Assembly (NCBI GenBank): GCA_963969595.1
Contig: OZ018412.1
Coordinates: 16,184,501 to 16,248,500, forward strand
DNA: 64,000 bases
Origin: Neckera pumila
Lineage: Eukaryota > Streptophyta > Bryopsida > Hypnales > Neckeraceae
Reading direction: 5' to 3'
Shown: positions 59,756 to 64,000 of the stretch, one piece after another
Layout of the letters: each line of letters starts with the position of its first letter
How positions within the stretch are numbered: position 1 is the stretch's first letter
Notes under the pieces: generated by a model
What the model saw: the letters and a program-made list of their open reading frames with translations, nothing else
What the model was told of the DNA's origin: nothing
Database searches by the model: none
Position numbers and translations under genes: made by a program

Positions 59756-62308
59756 ATGCACTGCTGATGTCGGGGCAATCGTCAGCAAGCATGAGCAAGG
59801 TACTGAGATGGTGAGAGTGCACCTGCAATTTCAAGCTCCCAGGAAGAGTCTCTATTTGGTTCAAGTAAATGTAGTTCTGACTGTATTCTTCCGTCTTGCT
59901 GGTGTGATTGATTTCATGGAAGTTGCCCTTGGAGTGTATAACCGGAACACCTCTGGTCTATATTTGGGATCAGCAATTAGGACTGCCACTGACGAAGCTG
60001 TGCATGTATCTTTCTTACGCGAGTTGAATTCTTCCGTTACTAATGGTCCTCCAGATCATTATTCTTATCATGGGTGGATCTGACTGGGAATATCAGGAGT
60101 TGCGGAGACTACGTGATCTACTTGATATGAAAGTCAAAGATCCTCTGTTTGACATCCGCAATGATGGCAAACCAGTACTGAGCACTGTTCTTCAGACGAA
60201 TGGCAAAGACAAGTGCATCTATTGGCGAGAATTATTATTAAGTATGAATCCAAACTATTCATCTGAAAGATCTTTTTGCTCTTCAAGGGATATCCGCGAG
60301 AAGCGTCTGGCCATCACTGGTTATCCTGCATGTTCAGCAGAGGTGTTACTTTCTGCTTCGCCAAGTCGATTATGTGACATAACGTAGCTCCTTCTTGTGA
60401 TCCTTCAATCGACCAAATAGTGAGACCTCATCATCCCAAATTGCATACATTTTAACTAGTTACGTGCAGTAACCATCTGGAGCCCTCCGACTATCAACCA
60501 GTTATTTATTTCATAGGAATCCAGTTTCCCTCATAAATCCCTGGCTTGACAGATATTGGGTGTTTGTAGTTTCTTAGGTTATTTGAGTGATATCTCTTCA
60601 CCTAACGGAGAACTATCTTCTCTGGCCCGGATGAGAAGTTTTATGGCCGACTCATGAGCTGATTTAGAATGGTACTGGTCTTGATTCCCGTTAGTCGAAG
60701 TACCTCCGAGAGCCAGTTACTAACAGGAATGTGAACATTTTACAGATGAACATTTTACAGATGTCTAGATTCTATAGTTCGATTGCAACATTTTCTTAAA
60801 CAAATGTGACTCGCTGCCGTTGGAACTTTGCGGGACAAAAGCAGATACTAAAGCATGTAAGACTTATTTCCCAAGAGTATTTTTTGTTCTTTTGACACAT
60901 GGAACGTTGTTTGACTCTCAGGTTTATGGGTTATGCAGATGCACATGTTAAGGTTGTCATGGATTCAGAATGCAAGGGCATGCACAGTGTAGTACGAGAA
61001 CAGAACAGATTGATGGTTTTCAATGACATTCTTCTTCGAAAAGGCTCACACTGGTACTTTGAAATATCTATACCTTATAACATTTTTATGCATCTCTGCC
61101 TACAGAATACGAAACTGTCCTTTTTCTCCTACTAACACATATCGAAGACTCGTAATAAGTTCGGTGAAATAACACTCCGATCCTCGCAGCTCTCCATAGT
61201 TCTGTAGATAATATCAAAATTGTTACGGAACAACGCAGTCAGCTACATGGATTTCGTCCGATGAGAACGGTGTCCAGGACACTAGTAATGGTTTGTACAT
61301 GTGGAAAAACTTCAGTACTTACCAACATCTATAGCTCATAACTATTACGGTTGACTGGTGTGTGGTATTACAGAAATGTCAATGCAGTATTTCAAGCAAT
61401 TCTTGGTGTGAAATAATATTACACTAGCCGAGTGGAAACTGCTTCGTTACTGTAGTCTTCTCAGTTTGGTTGCAACAGGTGTAGCAAACTGATTGGAATG
61501 AGCGTTGGATTGCGAGGTGAACGGATTTGCTTTGTAGCAGAAGCCTATACGGAATTACGGATGGAACAAACAAAACATCAAGCCAACAAACCAAATTATA
61601 TAAACTGAACTCTGTCGGAGGAAAGGACAAATGAATGCTCTTCATTGTACTGTAAGTTGACTAAGTTCGTCGTCTTCTGGTAGCAGTGCTTGGCGCCTTG
61701 GCCCATTCGTCTAATGCACGCTTCAGTGACTTTCTTTTCTTCTTCTTTTTGGACAACAAATGGAGACCATTGTATTAAGAGAAAAAAAGTAATTGCCAAG
61801 CCAGAGGCTGGACAAATGAAGAGAAGATGAGCAGCAAAAGGAAACATGAAATTAAGAGAACAAACAAAGAGGAGGATCCTCTTTGTTCCACTTAATAGAA
61901 TAACCAACTCTAATAGCAAGAACCGGGGATTGTAACTGTAGATACCCATTGTCCACACTCCACAGTCCACGCTAGCTGTTGGTTGATCATCGGAATTCGG
62001 AAGACTCCAACTGAATGCCGTCCATTCGCTGCAGGCCATTAATTAATTAATTACAGCGGCATGGAGAAGTTATGGTCTCTGGATACGAATCTTGCAGGGG
62101 AGGGAGAGCTTCACGAGGCGTGTCATGAAATTCTGCACTGGGAGAATGAAAATCCCCGACAAGCTCCTTGTCGTTGTAAAGTCGCTGCAGACTTCGAGGG
62201 CATCGTGCAGCAGCTAGGATAACCTCATTTGGCACGTGTCATTAGCGTTTACTGACTTTAGTCTCTATATATAGAAATTCCCTTGCCTCCTTGTTGCTCG
62301 CTATTTAA
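59756..62308. other. Spacer without a supported gene
   Basis: The plus frames at 59664-60083, 60043-60387 and 60899-61135 and the minus frame at 61596-62039 have no family signature. A palindromic CTATATATAG (about 62264-62273) and a G-box CACGTG (62234-62239) could form a promoter facing left, but no credible gene follows. Confidence 0.4.
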
Positions 62309-63023
62309 CCCCTAAATGACGGACCCATGACCATTGATTTCAAACCTCACTGTCCATCACTCAATTTGCTAACATTTTGTAATTAGATATATATGAAAAA
62401 ATTTATTTTTATTTTTCAGAGATGAAAGTACATGTCTTCTTTACTTCAGAAAAAATTTAGATTTTTTTGTGGAAAATTAAGAATTTTTTAAGAAAAAGTG
62501 AAGAAAAATTATATTAAATAGAAAAGTATTTTAAAAAATCTGAAAATTTCACTATAAGTGTATATCACAATGACAAACATCATGGTGTAAACTCAATTTC
62601 CGTGCGATTCTATAATTAGAAGATAATAGACATTGAAAATACACCCAATGTTCAAATTGCAATAAAATATGCAATATTAGGAATTTTTTCAAAATTCAAA
62701 TTGGAGGTGAAACTAGAGTAGATGACCTTCATTTTGTTAGTTTGACTCAAACTCAAAAAATATCATTTTTGTGGAGAAATTTCAGATTTAAAGCAAGGAG
62801 CAACAACTTTCCAAACTACTCTAAAATAGCATATTTTGTGATCCGTTTTTTCATTTCCGCGAAGACAAAAATTGGAAAGAGTACAAACTCAATTGGATAT
62901 TCTTCATAACCCAGTGTGAAAGGTCAACAAGGAAAAGGAGGATGAAAAAATGCTTTTGAATTCTCTTGGCTCAACAGTATTGTCATCAAAACGCCACGGA
63001 ATGGCGTCCACGGCATTCTAGGG
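62309..63023. mobile_element. TTAA-flanked element (715 bp)
   Basis: TTAA on both sides (62305-62308 and 63024-63027). The left tip is CCCCTAAATGACGGACCC. The right tip, reverse-complemented, is CCCTAGAATGCCGTGGACG, close to the CCCTAGAA start typical of piggyBac elements. The tips match imperfectly. The interior is AT-rich and non-coding. Confidence 0.6.
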
Positions 63024-63027
63024 TTAA

Positions 63028-64000
63028 TCGTTATTGTGACAGGTGTTGCACATGGTGGTGGTTTTCCAGGTACTCACAATGGAGCCCTTTTTTTTATGGT
63101 TTTTGAAAAAGTGCCAGGATGGCAATCACTTAAAATTTGGTGAAGCATTTTATTTCTTCGTACATCCATCTTTTGTACCATAAAACACTTTTCAACCAAA
63201 TGCATATACTTTTTCATCCAAATTTGACAATTTCATCCATATTTTAAATTGGATTGAAAATTTTCTAACGAGAAAAAATTACTTTTTTTTGACGAAAAAA
63301 AGATTTTCACTAAGAAATGGTGCTTTCTGGCTCCATTTCGCCCCCCAAAAAAGGGCTGCTCACAAGGGAGCCGAGTTCTTCAAGTTTATCATCGTGGTAA
63401 TAATGAGACGGAGTTTATCATATGTCTGGGTTGTGGGTACCACACTTCCTCCATGACGACCTTGTGTAGCACATTTTGATGAGGGCTTCAACCCCTTCCG
63501 CAGCTTCAGTACAGAGGACCGTTTCCCTTTGTAGTCGTTGGAAGCCAAAATGTCCATCTATAGAATTTTGTAAGAATTTCATAGTCAATGTTAGTGACAT
63601 TAGAAAAGAATTGAACCCCAAAAGAGGCCGCTTTGTAATGCAAAAATTTGGGTGGGAAAAGCATTCACAACTTACTAATTAGGATAAGAATTCTATAATG
63701 AATTCAAAAATTTGTCATCATTACTTAATCCATCTCCATGATCTCTTGAATTAATGGGTGGGAAGAGCCTTCTTAATTCACTAATTGGCCAAGAATTGCA
63801 TTGTGAACTCAAAAATTTGTCATCATTATCCAATCTAACTTCAAGATATCATAAATTTAATGATGGTTTCCTCATGAAGGATTGAGCACATGCCAAGTGG
63901 TGGTTGTAATTATGAGAGGTAGGACCGAAGTATAAGAACCAAGACAACCAACCAAGTCAGGAGTGGGAATCCCCGTGAAGGAGTCACTAGACAAATGCCA
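63028..64000. other. AT-rich spacer to the window end
   Basis: No gene was recognised. Contains a 106-bp direct duplication annotated separately. Confidence 0.5.
63651..63862 (+). repeat. 106-bp tandem duplication
   Basis: The unit beginning GGTGGGAA(A/G)AGC at 63651 recurs at 63757, with shared AAAAATTTGTCATCATTA in the middle. About 80% identity by eye. Confidence 0.8.

Noticed and set aside
59218..60400. Missing glutaredoxin domain of the MGC protein
   Set aside because: I looked for a TTSLRG-like or CxxC...CxxC exon in all plus frames and found none.
61596..62039. 147-codon minus frame with a TATA-like and G-box sequence upstream
   Set aside because: Hydrophobic composition without any recognised motif and no supporting exon structure; a promoter alone is not enough.
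1..64000. CRISPR arrays, rRNA, tRNA genes and bacterial-type operons
   Set aside because: No spacer-repeat array, cloverleaf or rRNA-like core was seen; the DNA is eukaryotic nuclear. A tRNA scan was not possible here.

Overview
This window is nuclear DNA of a land plant. The evidence is a BURP-domain gene (a plant-only family), an intron-containing plant-type cytochrome P450, a myristoylation-motif protein related to the N-terminal half of plant glutaredoxin-domain proteins, and plant CACTA (En/Spm), Ty3/gypsy and Ty1/copia remnants. Gene density is very low (three convincing genes in 64 kb) and the spacer DNA is AT-rich, layered with nested and decayed elements. That suits a large-genomed, perhaps non-flowering, plant, but the clade cannot be fixed from the sequence.

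Layout. 1-7.9 kb: AT-rich spacer with a gypsy integrase fragment, tandem repeats and a 1.29-kb element flanked by TTAG/TTAA. 7.9-11.9 kb: two divergently arranged, stop-interrupted genes of unrecognised family; the minus-strand one has a coiled coil and a RING-like Cys/His cluster. 11.9-15.5 kb: tandem repeats, a MITE-like element and the upstream region of the BURP gene. 15.5-17.1 kb: a two-exon secreted BURP protein. 17.1-28.7 kb: spacer with a long-inverted-repeat element that carries nested insertions, a degenerate ~105-bp tandem array and several element ends. 28.8-39.3 kb: a large CACTA transposon whose TNP2-type transposase (plus strand) and TnpA-like gene (minus strand) are head to head; GACGTC-type motifs are spread through the element. 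39.3-50 kb: spacer, a copia gag remnant cut by a CACTA terminus, an (AAATAAT)-rich tract and several hairpin MITEs. 50.2-52.2 kb: an apparently intact five-exon P450. 52.2-56 kb: AT-rich spacer. 56.1-59.2 kb: TATA box, long repetitive leader and a 477-aa MGC-type protein with 14-residue repeats. 59.2-64 kb: coding-like debris, another TTAA-flanked element and spacer.

The three genes (BURP, P450, MGC protein) are unrelated in role and do not form a cluster. The most unusual signals are a family of TTAA-flanked elements with CCCCTAAAGGACC termini, seen at seven places and resembling piggyBac in target and terminus; the head-to-head CACTA element whose repeated motif also enters coding exons; and the undescribed divergent pseudogene pair at 8-12 kb. 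Five of seven premature stops in the decayed genes are TAG, which would fit C-to-T decay of CAG at methylated CHG sites.
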